Part shown: positions 50,494 through 58,928 of the stretch, piece after piece
Layout of the letters: each line of letters opens with the position of its first letter
How positions within the stretch are numbered: the first letter of the stretch is position 1
Assembly (NCBI RefSeq): GCF_000425485.1
Contig: NZ_AUDN01000020.1
Location: forward strand, 62,001 to 126,000
From: Flavobacterium tegetincola DSM 22377
GTDB lineage: Bacteria; Bacteroidota; Bacteroidia; Flavobacteriales; Flavobacteriaceae
Direction of reading: 5' to 3'
Length of the DNA stretch: 64,000 nucleotides
Program-made: the position numbers and the translations under genes
The notes under the pieces: model-generated
What the model was told of the DNA's origin: nothing
The model's input: the letters and a program-made list of their open reading frames with translations, nothing else
The model's database searches: none

Positions 50494-51432
50494 GTGCTAA
50501 ACAGAAGACATATCCGTGTAAAAGTAATGCAATCCATCTATGCATTACACCAAAGCCAATCTGGTGATCTTGAAAGAGAAGAAAAGTTTCTATTCTACAG
50601 TTTAGAAAATATTCAAGATTTATACCTCGTAATGATTTCAACACTTATGGAGTTGAAAAAAATGGAGGAAGTGTTCTTACACAAATCAAGTCTAAAACAT
50701 TTAGTAACTTCAGAAGAGCGAAATCCGAACAACAAATTTATTAAAAACAAAGTCATTCATTTATTAGCAGAAAGCAGTCATCTGACCCTTTCTCTAGAAA
50801 ATAGAAAAATTGACAATTGGGAAACACATGATGATTACATCCAGCTTTTGTTGCGATTGATCAAAGAAAGTGATGTGTATGCAAAATACATGTCCAATCG
50901 TGAAAATGATTTTCAAGAAGACAAGCAATTTGTGTTAGATATCTTTACCGATATCATCGTTCCTAATGAAAAATTATACGATTACCTTGAAGACAATAAA
51001 TTGACTTGGATAGACGATATTCCATTGGTGAATACCGAAATTATCAAGCAGTTAAAAGCAATAAAAGAAGAAACCGAAATCAGAATGCCTCGCTTGTACA
51101 AAGACATTGAGGACAAAGATTTTGCTAAAAATTTGTTTCGCAAGACAGTTTTAAATGAAAAAGATTTAGCAAAACAGTATTTTGATAAAACACCAAATTG
51201 GGATACAGAACGAATTGCAGAAATTGACACCATTATTTTAAAAATGGCCATTTGTGAGTTCATGAAGTTTCCATCTATTCCTGTGAAAGTAACTATTAAT
51301 GAATATTTAGAATTAGCTAAGGAATATTCTACGCCAAAAAGTAGTATTTTTATCAACGGAATTTTAGATAATTTGGTTAAGGAAATGCAGGCAAATAATA
51401 CCTTGCTAAAAACGGGAAGAGGTTTAATGTAA
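50494..51432 (+). CDS. nusB: Transcription antitermination protein NusB, Bacteroidota long form
   Basis: 312 aa, about twice the E. coli length (139), as is usual in this phylum. The N-terminal LNRRHIRVKVMQSIYALHQS matches the family, and the C-terminal NusB domain shows the conserved KMAICEFMKFPSIPVKVTIN and EYLELAKEYSTPKSSIFING. It binds boxA RNA with NusE/S10 for rRNA antitermination. The start is GTG; the conserved RRHIRVKVMQ stretch begins right after it. It leads the cluster nusB, DUF1573, yajC, common in flavobacteria. Confidence 0.95.
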   Translation: MLNRRHIRVKVMQSIYALHQSQSGDLEREEKFLFYSLENIQDLYLVMISTLMELKKMEEVFLHKSSLKHLVTSEERNPNNKFIKNKVIHLLAESSHLTLSLENRKIDNWETHDDYIQLLLRLIKESDVYAKYMSNRENDFQEDKQFVLDIFTDIIVPNEKLYDYLEDNKLTWIDDIPLVNTEIIKQLKAIKEETEIRMPRLYKDIEDKDFAKNLFRKTVLNEKDLAKQYFDKTPNWDTERIAEIDTIILKMAICEFMKFPSIPVKVTINEYLELAKEYSTPKSSIFINGILDNLVKEMQANNTLLKTGRGLM

Positions 51433-51528
51433 GATTTTAAAAATATAATTTAGGTAGATTTAGAACAGTAGAACATACGTTTCAAAATAAGCTTCTTTTA
51501 TAAATTTAATAATAAAAAGTGTTCAGAT

Positions 51529-51990
51529 ATGAATTATAAATCGATTGGTTTTATTATCCTTGCGGGATTAGCGTTTGTTTCTTGTAAAAAAGAAGCAGCA
51601 GTTGAAAAACCCAAACACGGGTATGTAATTATGCCGGAAAATACGGAAGCATCAAAAACGATTGATCCGAATGCTAAGTATGCCGTAATGGGATTTGAGG
51701 CAACTCATCACGATTTTGGGTCTATTAATGGAACGGATAAAGCTGAAAAAGTATTTACTTTTACAAATATTGGTGATGCCGACTTGATTATCACAGATGC
51801 TAAAGCTTCATGTGGTTGTACAGTGCCAGAATTTCCGAGAGCACCAATTGTTCCTGGAGGAAAAGGTACTATCAAAGTTGTTTTTAATCCGATGGATCGA
51901 AAAGGAATGCAAAATAAATCGGTTACTTTAACCACGAATACCGCTATTGGCAAAGAAAAACTGACCATAAAAGCAAATATTGTAGAATAA
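51529..51990 (+). CDS. DUF1573 lipoprotein
   Basis: 153 aa. Lipobox LAFVSC with Cys20 followed by KKEAA (no acidic surface-export signal), then a DUF1573 Ig-like domain: TKHDFGSINGTDKAEKVFTF-type start (ATHHDFGSI), CGCTVPEFPRAPIVPGGKGT, and FNPMDRKGMQNKSVTL. The fold is a beta-sandwich with an unknown ligand; it is widespread in Bacteroidota. Likely inner-face outer-membrane or periplasmic. It lies 96 bases after nusB and 24 before yajC. Confidence 0.85.
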   Translation: MNYKSIGFIILAGLAFVSCKKEAAVEKPKHGYVIMPENTEASKTIDPNAKYAVMGFEATHHDFGSINGTDKAEKVFTFTNIGDADLIITDAKASCGCTVPEFPRAPIVPGGKGTIKVVFNPMDRKGMQNKSVTLTTNTAIGKEKLTIKANIVE

Positions 51991-52014
51991 TTAATTTTAA
52001 ATAGAATACAGAAA

Positions 52015-52302
52015 ATGGGAGACATAATGCAATTTTTACCGTACGTTTTAATGATCGGAGTTTTTTACTTTTTAATGATTCGTCCACAACAAAAGCGTGC
52101 AAAAGCAGAGAAAGAATTTGAAAGTCAATTGAAAGCTGGTGATAAAATTATTACAAAAAGTGGCATCCACGGCAAGATTTCAGAATTAGCTGAAAAAACA
52201 ATTGTCATTGAAACCATGTCAGGAAAACTGAAAATGGAGCGTTCTGCTATTTCAATGGAAATGAGTGCAAAATTGAACGAAGTAGTTGTTCTTAAAAAAT
52301 AA
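52015..52302 (+). CDS. yajC: Preprotein translocase subunit YajC
   Basis: 95 aa. One N-terminal membrane helix (FLPYVLMIGVFYFLMIRPQQ) and a cytoplasmic beta-rich part with the YajC signature LKAGDKIITKSGIHGKI. It assists SecDF in Sec-dependent export. The start may be 52015 or the Met at 52027. Same transcript as nusB and DUF1573, ended by a strong terminator. secD and secF are not adjacent here. Confidence 0.94.
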   Translation: MGDIMQFLPYVLMIGVFYFLMIRPQQKRAKAEKEFESQLKAGDKIITKSGIHGKISELAEKTIVIETMSGKLKMERSAISMEMSAKLNEVVVLKK

Positions 52303-52323
52303 GCAACCACAAATTATAATATT

Positions 52324-52358
52324 AAAACCGAGTTTTTTAAAAGCTCGGTTTTTTTTTG
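52324..52358 (+). terminator. Terminator after yajC
   Basis: Stem AAAACCGAG/CTCGGTTTT followed by a long T tract. Confidence 0.9.
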
Positions 52359-52419
52359 CACATTTTTTTTATAAATAGTGTAAAACCGCTTTAAAAAAGG
52401 AAATCTTGAGAAATTAAAG

Positions 52420-52427
52420 TACCTTTG
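52420..52427 (+). promoter_or_regulatory. -7 box of the class V aminotransferase
   Basis: TACCTTTG, 22 bases before the preferred ATG at 52450. It supports the shorter start. Confidence 0.5.
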
Positions 52428-52449
52428 TGTGCATTTAATTTTTAAAATT

Positions 52450-53940
52450 ATGATTTCAACTGAAACCACTTTTACTACTGAATTAGAAACGTATTTTGAT
52501 AAATTTCGTAAGAATATTATTGGAATAAACCAGGAATTCACTTCTCCTTACGGCACCAAGAAAATCGTGTATACAGATTGGACCGCAAGTGGTAGATTGT
52601 ATCAGAATATTGAAAATAAATTGATGAATGAGTTTGGTCCATTTGTAGCCAATACCCACACAGAAACAACCGTTTCAGGAACTGCAATGACCATGGCATA
52701 TCATCATGCTAGAAAAATTATAAAAAAACACGTTAACGCCAACTCAGATGATATCTTAATTACTGACGGAACGGGTATGACGGGTGTAGTAAATAAATTT
52801 CAACGTATTCTAGGTTTAAAGGTTCCCGAGGATTTAAAGTCTTTTGTGCAAATTCCAGAAGAAAAAAGACCGATTGTTTTTATTTCACACATGGAGCATC
52901 ATTCCAATCAAACGACGTGGTTGGAAACAATTGCTGATGTAGTTGTTGTTCCAGCGTGCGAACGCGGTTTGTTCTGCTTAGAAAACTTCAAAGTTCTTTT
53001 AGAAAAGTATAACGATAGATTGATCAAAATAGCATCAGTTACAGGTTGTTCAAATGTGACTGGAATTAAAACTCCGTACCATGAAATTGCAAAATTAATG
53101 CATCAAAATAACGGTGTATGTTTTGTAGATTTTGCTTGTTCAGGTCCGTATGTTCAAATTGATATGCATCCCGAAGATCCTGAAGCATATTTAGATGCAA
53201 TATTTTTATCGCCACATAAATTTTTGGGTGGACCCGGTACATCTGGAGTACTAATTTTCAATAAGAAATTATACAAAAATATGGTTCCGGATAATCCAGG
53301 TGGTGGAACAGTAAGTTGGACCAATCCTTGGGGAAAACACAAATACCTAGATAATATTGAGGATAGAGAAGATGGTGGAACTCCTGGTTTTCTGCAAGTT
53401 ATTAAAACTGCTTTGGCTGTACAGTTAAAAGAGCAAATGGGTATTGATAATATCTTGAAGCGCGAAAAAGAAATTGTGGACCAGATTTTTGCGCAATTTG
53501 AATCAGTTGAGAATATACATATTTTAGCGGGGGAACATAAAAATAGGTTGGGAGTAATTTCCTTTTATATTGACGAACTGCATTTTAACCTTGGTGTTAA
53601 AATTTTAAATGATCGTTTTGGTATTCAAACCCGAGGTGGTTGCAGTTGTGCCGGAACGTACGGTCACTTTTTGTTACATGTAGACGAAGCACAATCCAAT
53701 GCCTTAACTACTAAAATTGATTCTGGAGATTTACTTTTAAAGCCAGGATGGATCAGAATGTCTATACATCCTACAACGACTACTTCTGAAATTCAGTTTG
53801 TGACTGATGCAATTATTGCACTTTCAGAAAATCATAAGGAATGGGCTGCTGATTACCGTTACAATCAATGTTCAAATGAATTCAGCCATATAAATGCTAC
53901 CGATTTTGAAAAAGATCTTGTGGAGCGTTGGTTTCTTTAA
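52450..53940 (+). CDS. Class V-fold PLP-dependent aminotransferase / cysteine-desulfurase-like enzyme
   Basis: 496 aa from the chosen start. The PLP-binding Lys257 lies in LSPHKFLGGPGTSG; other landmarks are DGTGMTGVVNKFQRILG, HMEHHSNQTTWLE (the His that stacks on PLP) and, late, QTRGGCSCAGTYGH carrying a Cys near the desulfurase loop. The length is unusual (classical IscS/SufS about 400 aa), so this is a class V enzyme of uncertain reaction, possibly a lyase or epimerase-like member. The frame opens 7 codons earlier at 52429, inside the promoter region. Monocistronic, with a terminator behind. Confidence 0.85.
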   Translation: MISTETTFTTELETYFDKFRKNIIGINQEFTSPYGTKKIVYTDWTASGRLYQNIENKLMNEFGPFVANTHTETTVSGTAMTMAYHHARKIIKKHVNANSDDILITDGTGMTGVVNKFQRILGLKVPEDLKSFVQIPEEKRPIVFISHMEHHSNQTTWLETIADVVVVPACERGLFCLENFKVLLEKYNDRLIKIASVTGCSNVTGIKTPYHEIAKLMHQNNGVCFVDFACSGPYVQIDMHPEDPEAYLDAIFLSPHKFLGGPGTSGVLIFNKKLYKNMVPDNPGGGTVSWTNPWGKHKYLDNIEDREDGGTPGFLQVIKTALAVQLKEQMGIDNILKREKEIVDQIFAQFESVENIHILAGEHKNRLGVISFYIDELHFNLGVKILNDRFGIQTRGGCSCAGTYGHFLLHVDEAQSNALTTKIDSGDLLLKPGWIRMSIHPTTTTSEIQFVTDAIIALSENHKEWAADYRYNQCSNEFSHINATDFEKDLVERWFL

Positions 53941-53952
53941 AAATAATTAGAC

Positions 53953-53988
53953 AAAAAAAACTAGAATATAAAATTCTAGTTTTTTTTT
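53953..53988. terminator. Bidirectional terminator between class V enzyme and acyltransferase
   Basis: Stem ACTAGAAT/ATTCTAGT, with A tract before and T tract after; it serves convergent genes. Confidence 0.88.
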
Positions 53989-53999
53989 ATTCGATTTTC

Positions 54000-54869
54000 T
54001 TACCGACTGTGTTTCCATCTTTTATGCGTCCAGAAATAATATTCAGGTGCTTCGTAGATTTGTTTTTCAACTTCTCTTAAAAACATAGAAGTAATTTCAT
54101 AATCAGGATAATCTCTAGGGTTATCAACAAGAGGAACAATGGTAGCTTCATAATAACCTCTTTTTACTTTTCGGACACGAATAAAAAACATATTCATATC
54201 GAGCCTTTTTGCAAGCATTTCTGCACCTGTATATACGGGAACTTCAATTCCCATAAATTTATCCCAGTATTTTGCTTTAGAAAGTTGAGGCGATTGATCA
54301 GATGCAAATCCGTAAAATGCTTTAATTCCGTTTCTTTGGTTGTATTCCATCAACGAAACTGTTTTCTTGGTTTCAACCAACTCCGCTTTTAGACGTTTTC
54401 TGATGTCGCGAATGAGCTTGTCAAAATATTTATTATTGATTTTTTTATAAATACCAATGCTGCTGTAGTTCATCTTTTTTGCAATATTGATCAGCCATTC
54501 CCAACTGGCATAATGAGCACACATCAAGATCACACTTTTACCTTTGTTCTCGTATTCTTTAATAAGTTCAATGTTGGTAATGACAAATCTTTTATTTATT
54601 TCTTCATCAGAAATATTCATGGTCTTGATCATTTCCAAGAACATATCTACCATGTGCGTGTAAAATTTTCGCTCAATGGCTAGTCGTTCACTGGTATTTA
54701 AATGAGGCAAAGTAAGCGCTAAATTTTTCCGAACAGTATCTTTCCGGTATCCAAAAACATTGTAAACCCAAAAACAGATAAAATCAGATAGAAAATAAAG
54801 GAGGCTAAAAGGTAAGATCGAAATGAACCATATAAATGGATACATCAGAATGTAAACAAGTAGCTGCAT
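54000..54869 (-). CDS. Lipid A acyltransferase family protein (LpxL/HtrB type)
   Basis: 289 aa. An N-terminal membrane helix (about 8-32), then the HxxxxD/E catalytic motif: H119-Y-A-S-W-E124 in LMCAHYASWEW. Later YDQSPQ-like FASDQSPQLS and EYYFWTHKRWK near the end match the family. It transfers an acyl chain to lipid A or another lipid acceptor at the cytoplasmic face of the inner membrane. Monocistronic, with a -7 box just upstream and divergent from the rhomboid gene. Confidence 0.9.
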   Translation of the reverse strand: MQLLVYILMYPFIWFISILPFSLLYFLSDFICFWVYNVFGYRKDTVRKNLALTLPHLNTSERLAIERKFYTHMVDMFLEMIKTMNISDEEINKRFVITNIELIKEYENKGKSVILMCAHYASWEWLINIAKKMNYSSIGIYKKINNKYFDKLIRDIRKRLKAELVETKKTVSLMEYNQRNGIKAFYGFASDQSPQLSKAKYWDKFMGIEVPVYTGAEMLAKRLDMNMFFIRVRKVKRGYYEATIVPLVDNPRDYPDYEITSMFLREVEKQIYEAPEYYFWTHKRWKHSR

Positions 54870-54888
54870 AAAGAAGAGTAATTTCTTG

Positions 54889-54896
54889 CAAAGATA
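54889..54896 (-). promoter_or_regulatory. -7 box of the acyltransferase
   Basis: TATCTTTG on the minus strand, 20 bases before the ATG. Confidence 0.5.
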
Positions 54897-54949
54897 CTTT
54901 TATTCTTTGGATTTAGTGGAATTATAACAGCGTATCAGGGGTATTTGTT

Positions 54950-54957
54950 TAAATTTG
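54950..54957 (+). promoter_or_regulatory. -7 box of the rhomboid gene
   Basis: TAAATTTG, 18 bases before the ATG. Confidence 0.5.
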
Positions 54958-54975
54958 TAACTTAAAAAAAAAGTT

Positions 54976-55602
54976 ATGAGTACAGCATTAATAGTTATTA
55001 TTTTAGCTAATGTTCTTTTCAGTTATAAAGGTTTCAATGATTTGATGTTCTTTAGAAAATATGATTTCCACATTGGAAGCATCCGAAATGGAGATCAGGT
55101 ACGCATGTTCTCGTCAGCATTTTTGCACGCAGACATGACCCACTTATTTTTTAATATGTTAACATTATTCTTTTTTGCACCAATAGTAGTGGCGTATTTG
55201 GGCGAATTGTCTTTTATACTTATTTATTTTTCAAGTTTGCTTTTTGGAAATGTGCTGACGCTTTATTTGCATAAAAATAATTTAAATTACCGTGCTATCG
55301 GTGCTTCTGGAGCAGTTACTGGAGTATTATATTCGGCAATTTTATTAGAACCAGAAATGACAATTAATTTTTTCATTCCTGGATACGTTTTTGGAATTCT
55401 TTATTTGCTGTATTCAATTTATGGTATGCGTGCTAAAAATGATAACATTGGACATACAGCGCATTTTGGTGGAGCTATTGGCGGTTACCTATTTACGATC
55501 ATTAAACAGCCGGAAATGTTAACCAACAATACTTTTTATGTTGTAGCATTAGCCATTCCAATTGTTATTTTATTTGTTATGGATCGCATGGGAAAATTAT
55601 AA
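54976..55602 (+). CDS. Rhomboid intramembrane serine protease
   Basis: 208 aa with six hydrophobic segments. Catalytic Ser111 is in GASGAVTG, the partner His163 in HTAHFGGAIGG, and the TM2 loop motif HADMTHLFFN carries the His/Asn of the oxyanion site. Rhomboids cut transmembrane substrates inside the lipid bilayer; the substrate here is unknown. It lies 50 bases ahead of the SIMPL gene on the same strand, so both may be cotranscribed. Confidence 0.92.
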   Translation: MSTALIVIILANVLFSYKGFNDLMFFRKYDFHIGSIRNGDQVRMFSSAFLHADMTHLFFNMLTLFFFAPIVVAYLGELSFILIYFSSLLFGNVLTLYLHKNNLNYRAIGASGAVTGVLYSAILLEPEMTINFFIPGYVFGILYLLYSIYGMRAKNDNIGHTAHFGGAIGGYLFTIIKQPEMLTNNTFYVVALAIPIVILFVMDRMGKL

Positions 55603-55652
55603 TGGCATGCATTTTGAATTTATTCAACTAACTAATTATAAAAACCAACAAA

Positions 55653-56345
55653 ATGAAAAAGACTTTAGTAATAGCACTTACTTTTTTTATGGCTTTGGGC
55701 CAAATTCATGCACAAGAAACCAAACCGATGATTACGGTAAATGGTGAGGGTAAAATTAAAGTGGCACCAGATCAAGTGAGTATTTCAGTATCGGTTGAAA
55801 CCAAAGGAAGCAAAGCTGCCGATGTCAAAAAAGCCAATGATTCCAAAGTAGACGGCGTTTTAAAGTACATCAAAAAGATGGGTATTGCAAAAGAAGATTT
55901 TCAGACCACGCGTGTATCTTTAAATGACCAGTACGATTATGAGAAGAAGAAGCACAATTATGTAGCAGTACAATCTATTGAAATTTTGGTAAAAGACCTT
56001 GCTAAATATGATGAATTGATGGAAGGTTTAGTAGATTCTGGAATTAATAACATTGGAAATATCGAATTTAAATCGTCGCAAATTGAACTGCATAAAACAA
56101 AAGCGCGAATTGCAGCTATTAAAAACGCAAAGGAAAAAGCGCAAGATTATGTAGGAGCTTTAGGGCAAAAAATAGGACAAGCTTACACTATTGTTGATAA
56201 TACTCAAGATAATTATTCCAGTCCACGTTATGAAATGATGGCAATGAAAATGGCCGACAATATTCTAGGTGGAACAGATACTTTAGCGGTTGGAGAAATA
56301 GAGGTAACAGCAAACGTATCCGTAAGTTTTCTGCTGATCAATTAA
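55653..56345 (+). CDS. Periplasmic SIMPL-domain protein (DUF541)
   Basis: 230 aa. Signal peptide KKTLVIALTFFMALGQIHAQ, then the SIMPL domain (about 28-225): ITVNGEGKIKVAPDQVSISV, VETKGSKAADVKKAN, YDYEKKKHNYVAVQSIEI, AAIKNAKEKAQDYVGALG. The family is periplasmic or outer-membrane-associated (E. coli YggE relatives, linked to oxidative stress); the mechanism is unknown. It follows the rhomboid gene and is ended by a terminator shared with the convergent msrB. Confidence 0.88.
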   Translation: MKKTLVIALTFFMALGQIHAQETKPMITVNGEGKIKVAPDQVSISVSVETKGSKAADVKKANDSKVDGVLKYIKKMGIAKEDFQTTRVSLNDQYDYEKKKHNYVAVQSIEILVKDLAKYDELMEGLVDSGINNIGNIEFKSSQIELHKTKARIAAIKNAKEKAQDYVGALGQKIGQAYTIVDNTQDNYSSPRYEMMAMKMADNILGGTDTLAVGEIEVTANVSVSFLLIN

Positions 56346-56364
56346 TACAAAGTGATTCAATTAT

Positions 56365-56406
56365 AAAATCCTTTCAAATTTTAATTTTGAAAGGCTTTTT
56401 TTTATT
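56365..56406. terminator. Terminator between the SIMPL gene and msrB
   Basis: Stem CCTTTCAAA/TTTGAAAGG, then a T tract; the mirror side has an A-rich tract, so it may serve both convergent genes. It overlaps the last bases of the msrB frame. Confidence 0.82.
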
Positions 56407-56791
56407 TATTAAATGCTACCGATAATGAATTGATGCAGTACCGTTGTCCTGTTTCAGAAGGACCATCGTCAAAAACGTGTCCTAAATGACCACCACAATT
56501 GGCACAAACCACTTCAGTGCGAATCATTCCATGTGTAGTGTCTTTAATATATTCTATTTTCCCAGGAATGGATTCGTCAAATGAGGGCCATCCACAACTC
56601 GAGTTGAATTTAGAACTACTTTCAAAAAGCGGTTCATCACAAGCTCCACAACAGTATGTACCTTTTTCAAAATGCATATTGTATTCGCCTGAGTTGGGAA
56701 ATTCTGTTCCTTTTTGGCGCAAAATTCGATAGCGTTCTAAGCCTAGTTTTGCTTTCCACTCTTCTTCAGTTTTTTTTTCGGAGTAATTCAT
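56402..56791 (-). CDS. msrB: Peptide-methionine (R)-S-oxide reductase, cytoplasmic copy
   Basis: 129 aa. Zinc-type Cys pairs at Cys48/Cys51 (CCGAC) and Cys96/Cys99 (CANC), and catalytic Cys119 in RYCINSLSVAF; also SSCGWPSFD and HLGHVFDDG. No signal peptide, so it should reduce methionine-R-sulfoxide in cytoplasmic proteins. It lies 5 bases after a second msrB gene that carries a lipoprotein signal; the two share about half their residues by eye and form a tandem pair, one gene per compartment. Confidence 0.95.
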   Translation of the reverse strand: MNYSEKKTEEEWKAKLGLERYRILRQKGTEFPNSGEYNMHFEKGTYCCGACDEPLFESSSKFNSSCGWPSFDESIPGKIEYIKDTTHGMIRTEVVCANCGGHLGHVFDDGPSETGQRYCINSLSVAFNK

Positions 56792-56796
56792 AGTTT

Positions 56797-57294
56797 TTAT
56801 TTTTTTGCTGGAATAAATTTAATTGATACAGAATTCATACAGAAGCGATCGCCTGTGGTTTCTTTCGGACCATCGTCAAAGATATGACCTAAATGACCTT
56901 TACAATTGGAACAAATAACTTCTGTTCTACTCATTCCGTAACTATTGTCTATTACATAAACTACCGATCCTTCAATGGCTTTATCAAAAGAAGGCCAACC
57001 ACAATCGGATTCAAATTTAGAATCTGAATTAAATATTTTTTGACTACAAGCCGCACATACATACTTTCCTTCTTCAAATGTATTCCAATATTCACCCGTA
57101 AAAGCACGCTCCGTACCTTTTTCTCGTAAAACATGGTACTGTTCCCGCGTTAATTCTGCTTTCCATTGTGCGTCTGTTTTTGTAGAAGCTGCTGTGATTT
57201 TTTCCATTGTTTCATTTTTTAAAACACTACCATTTTGACTTTGACATGAAATTATAGCAAATAAAAAGGTCAATATATACAATAACTGTTTCAT
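56797..57294 (-). CDS. msrB: Peptide-methionine (R)-S-oxide reductase, lipoprotein copy
   Basis: 165 aa. A signal peptide ends in a lipobox at Cys17 (FAIISCQSQ), and a linker precedes the MsrB domain with CAAC and CSNC zinc pairs, SDCGWPSFD, HLGHIFDDGP and the catalytic Cys in RFCMNSVSIKF. The predicted location is the periplasmic side of a membrane. It repairs oxidised methionine in envelope proteins. It is 11 bases downstream of the alpha/beta hydrolase and 5 upstream of the cytoplasmic copy, so all three are one transcript. Confidence 0.93.
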   Translation of the reverse strand: MKQLLYILTFLFAIISCQSQNGSVLKNETMEKITAASTKTDAQWKAELTREQYHVLREKGTERAFTGEYWNTFEEGKYVCAACSQKIFNSDSKFESDCGWPSFDKAIEGSVVYVIDNSYGMSRTEVICSNCKGHLGHIFDDGPKETTGDRFCMNSVSIKFIPAKK

Positions 57295-57305
57295 GATTAT
57301 TTTTT

Positions 57306-58169
57306 TTAATTTTTAATAAAATCAATGATTTTGCCAATCACCTTGTCGTCGCCCAAAATTTTACGGTGTCCTAGTTTCTTGGTAATAAAAAGCGAGCCGT
57401 TGGTCAGATAATCATGAATGTGGATTGAAGCGCTTACAGGAACATCAATATCATTCTCGTCATGAATAACCAATACGGGAATATTAATTTCTTGTGCAGA
57501 TAAATACGCAGAATAACTGTTCATGGTTTTGCTGTACTTTTTTTCAAAGTGCTGACTCAGTAAAGGACCAATTGTAGGTTTCAACTTTAATTTTGAAATA
57601 AAATCGGTGATAATATCTTGTACAACGTCGCCACTTCCAATGGTGATTAATTTTTTAATTTGAAAACCATCTTTTACTGCATTAAATAAAGCCATTCCTC
57701 CCAATGAGTGTCCAACTGCAGCTTCAAAAGGCCCGAATTTTTTATCAATTTCCTCTATCGATGCAATAAACTCCAACATTATTGAGGAATTTCCAGCTGA
57801 TTTTCCATGAGCCGGAGCGTCAAAACTAACTACGGAAAATCCCTCAGCCACTAAATTTTCTGCAATTTTAAACAGTTGAGTACCTCGTCCAGACCATCCG
57901 TGTACAAGCAATATTTTTTTAGAAGAAGCTCCTAATTCATAAACGACAATATTTTTTTCAATATTTGGAACATTTAGAATCGATTGTTTGCTGCTTTTAT
58001 CCATATCAAACTCCCGTTTTGGCATCTTATGTTTGATTGGTGTAGAAAATAATTTTGCCGCAAATAATACAGTCAGTCGTTTCGACAACTTTTCTAAAAT
58101 ACCCGCGGTAACAATGACGAATTGAGGCACTTCTTGCGAATTTCGAACATTCGATTTGGTTTGGGACAT
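57306..58169 (-). CDS. Alpha/beta hydrolase
   Basis: 287 aa from the chosen start. LLVHGWSGRGTQ forms the oxyanion region, VGHSLGG carries the nucleophile Ser, VIHDENDIDVPV carries the Asp, and a His follows in KLGHRKILGD. The N-terminal 70 residues are basic and amphipathic. No signal peptide is clear. Substrate unknown; lysophospholipase- or proline-iminopeptidase-like enzymes share these motifs. The frame opens 12 codons earlier, but the Met of MSQTKSN is the better start. It heads the transcript with the two msrB genes. Confidence 0.78.
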   Translation of the reverse strand: MSQTKSNVRNSQEVPQFVIVTAGILEKLSKRLTVLFAAKLFSTPIKHKMPKREFDMDKSSKQSILNVPNIEKNIVVYELGASSKKILLVHGWSGRGTQLFKIAENLVAEGFSVVSFDAPAHGKSAGNSSIMLEFIASIEEIDKKFGPFEAAVGHSLGGMALFNAVKDGFQIKKLITIGSGDVVQDIITDFISKLKLKPTIGPLLSQHFEKKYSKTMNSYSAYLSAQEINIPVLVIHDENDIDVPVSASIHIHDYLTNGSLFITKKLGHRKILGDDKVIGKIIDFIKN

Positions 58170-58322
58170 GAAATAAACTTTTATGCAAGTTATTATTTTA
58201 TTCACTATTTTTGAGTTGAAATCCTCATAAATAAAGTATAAATATAAGTCAGTTCTTTCACTTTTTTTGAACTTTGAACGATTGAGTTTTTATTTTTTTT
58301 AGTAATTTGATACCAGCTTTAT

Positions 58323-58799
58323 ATGAAAAAACTAGATTCGATTCCGATTTACCAAAAAGCGATGAGCCTTGTAACATCGGTTAACGGTTTAATGGCAACC
58401 ATTCCTGAAGACGATGCATTTTTGCAAAATTCGAAAGGAATGATTATGGAAGACGCGATGGTCATGGCTGCAAAAATTGCTGGAGCAGAAGGCGGAGATT
58501 TATACAGCATCCGAATGCAAAATTCCGCTATCATCCGCTCGCACGCCATGCATCTTTATACACAGATTGGAAGTCTGCGTTATCATGAAAACTTCAAAGA
58601 TCTTGAATACGTTACTTTATTGCGAAACGAATTGGACGAATTCAGATTGCTCTTCATTGATTGGGTTGCATCATTTGATACAAATAATCACATGTGGGAT
58701 GAATGGGGTTTGTTTAATCCTCCTGGTGCAATTCCTCCCACCGATTCGTACGATGATTCTTTTAATATTGATGACTTCCTTGAGGACGAAGATTTGTAA
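58323..58799 (+). CDS. Four-helix-bundle-like protein (S23/IVP relative) with acidic tail
   Basis: 158 aa, nearly all helical. The opening IPIYQKAMSLVTSVNGLMATIP and the later helix YVTLLRNELDEFRLLFIDWV recall the S23/23S-rRNA-intervening-sequence four-helix bundle, which often begins WQKAMxLV. The middle AMVMAAKIAGAEGGDLYSIRMQ fits a second helix pair. The C-terminus (about residues 128-158) is Pro/Asp-rich and strongly acidic (DDSFNIDDFLEDEDL). Family membership is tentative and function unknown. Single gene, divergent from the alpha/beta hydrolase. Confidence 0.6.
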   Translation: MKKLDSIPIYQKAMSLVTSVNGLMATIPEDDAFLQNSKGMIMEDAMVMAAKIAGAEGGDLYSIRMQNSAIIRSHAMHLYTQIGSLRYHENFKDLEYVTLLRNELDEFRLLFIDWVASFDTNNHMWDEWGLFNPPGAIPPTDSYDDSFNIDDFLEDEDL

Positions 58800-58928
58800 T
58801 TTACTTCCTATTTGATAGATTGTACTTAGTATAAAGTTATTGTTTTCTCAAATTAACGCGGTTCTCGTGATAATTTTGTAAATTTCTATACAAATATTTT
58901 GCTATTAAAAATTTGAATAAAAATTACT

